A stretch of DNA of 6,835 nucleotides from Myxococcales bacterium (GTDB lineage: Bacteria > Myxococcota_C > UBA6777). Below are positions 6,765-6,835 of this stretch, in pieces. The notes beneath the pieces are model-generated. The model was given only the letters and a program-made list of their open reading frames with translations. It did not search any database and was not told the origin of the DNA. Where the stretch lies: contig JALTMC010000146.1 in NCBI GenBank assembly GCA_027005175.1, positions 379 to 7,213 on the forward strand, written 5' to 3'. Numbering within the stretch: the stretch's first letter is position 1; each line of letters opens with the position of its first letter. The position numbers and the translations under genes are program-made.

Positions 6765-6811
6765 TTGTGATATCTAGAGTCATTGGTCAAGTATAGAGTG
6801 GAATGGAGCCA

Positions 6812-6835
6812 ATGATTCGTATCGAGTTTACAGAA
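6812..6835 (+). CDS. Start of a further gene, possibly an IS630-type transposase (partial, right edge)
   Basis: ATG at 6812 opens the frame MIRIEFTE, which continues off the window. GGAG at 6805-6808 is a possible ribosome site but has only 3 nt of spacing. The eight residues resemble the N-terminus that I remember for IS630-family transposases with an N-terminal helix-turn-helix. Eight residues are far too few to prove this. The gap from the preceding stop is 47 bp. Confidence 0.3.

Overview
The window carries five protein-coding regions that I can support, plus a possible sixth start at the right edge. The codon use, the Shine-Dalgarno sites and the gene families fit a Gram-negative-type bacterium with roughly 50% G+C in its core genes. 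I cannot place it more precisely. The threonine synthase resembles the form I associate with Bacteroidetes and some delta-proteobacterial lineages more than the E. coli form, but this is an impression from memory and not a search result.

Layout from left to right. (1) 1-1330, minus strand: the N-terminal 443 residues of a MotA/TolQ/ExbB-type proton-channel subunit with a long polar, helix-forming tail. Its motifs resemble ZorA of the Zorya anti-phage system. It runs off the left edge, so any ZorB/C/D partners lie outside the window. It has no stop codon here. (2) 1489-2835, plus strand: a complete threonine synthase (thrC), divergent from gene 1 across a 158-bp intergenic region. (3) 2881-3549, minus strand: a UPF0173/YtkL-type metallo-beta-lactamase-fold hydrolase, convergent with thrC, whose start is fixed by a strong ribosome binding site. 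(4) 3783-5369, minus strand: a 528-residue multi-pass membrane protein of GT-C glycosyltransferase type, with a good sigma70-like promoter whose -35 box lies inside a 17-bp palindrome. (5) 5370-5804: a non-coding stretch holding that promoter and palindrome, then two strong inverted repeats and a 20-bp direct repeat. (6) 5805-6764, plus strand: an A+T-rich gene for a 319-residue protein of unrecognised family. It has one possible membrane helix and, near its C-terminus, the sequence RNSVMH, which fits the R-N-x3-H active-site pattern of HEPN ribonucleases. (7) From 6812 a new reading frame starts (MIRIEFTE), possibly an IS630-type transposase.

The central genes (thrC, hydrolase, GT-C) look like ordinary chromosomal genes with no obvious shared pathway. 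The two ends are the interesting parts: a ZorA-like channel on the left and a compositionally foreign HEPN-like protein beside repeats and a possible insertion sequence on the right. Both families are common in anti-phage defence. However, they are separated by about 4.5 kb of ordinary genes and point in opposite directions, so they need not belong to one system.
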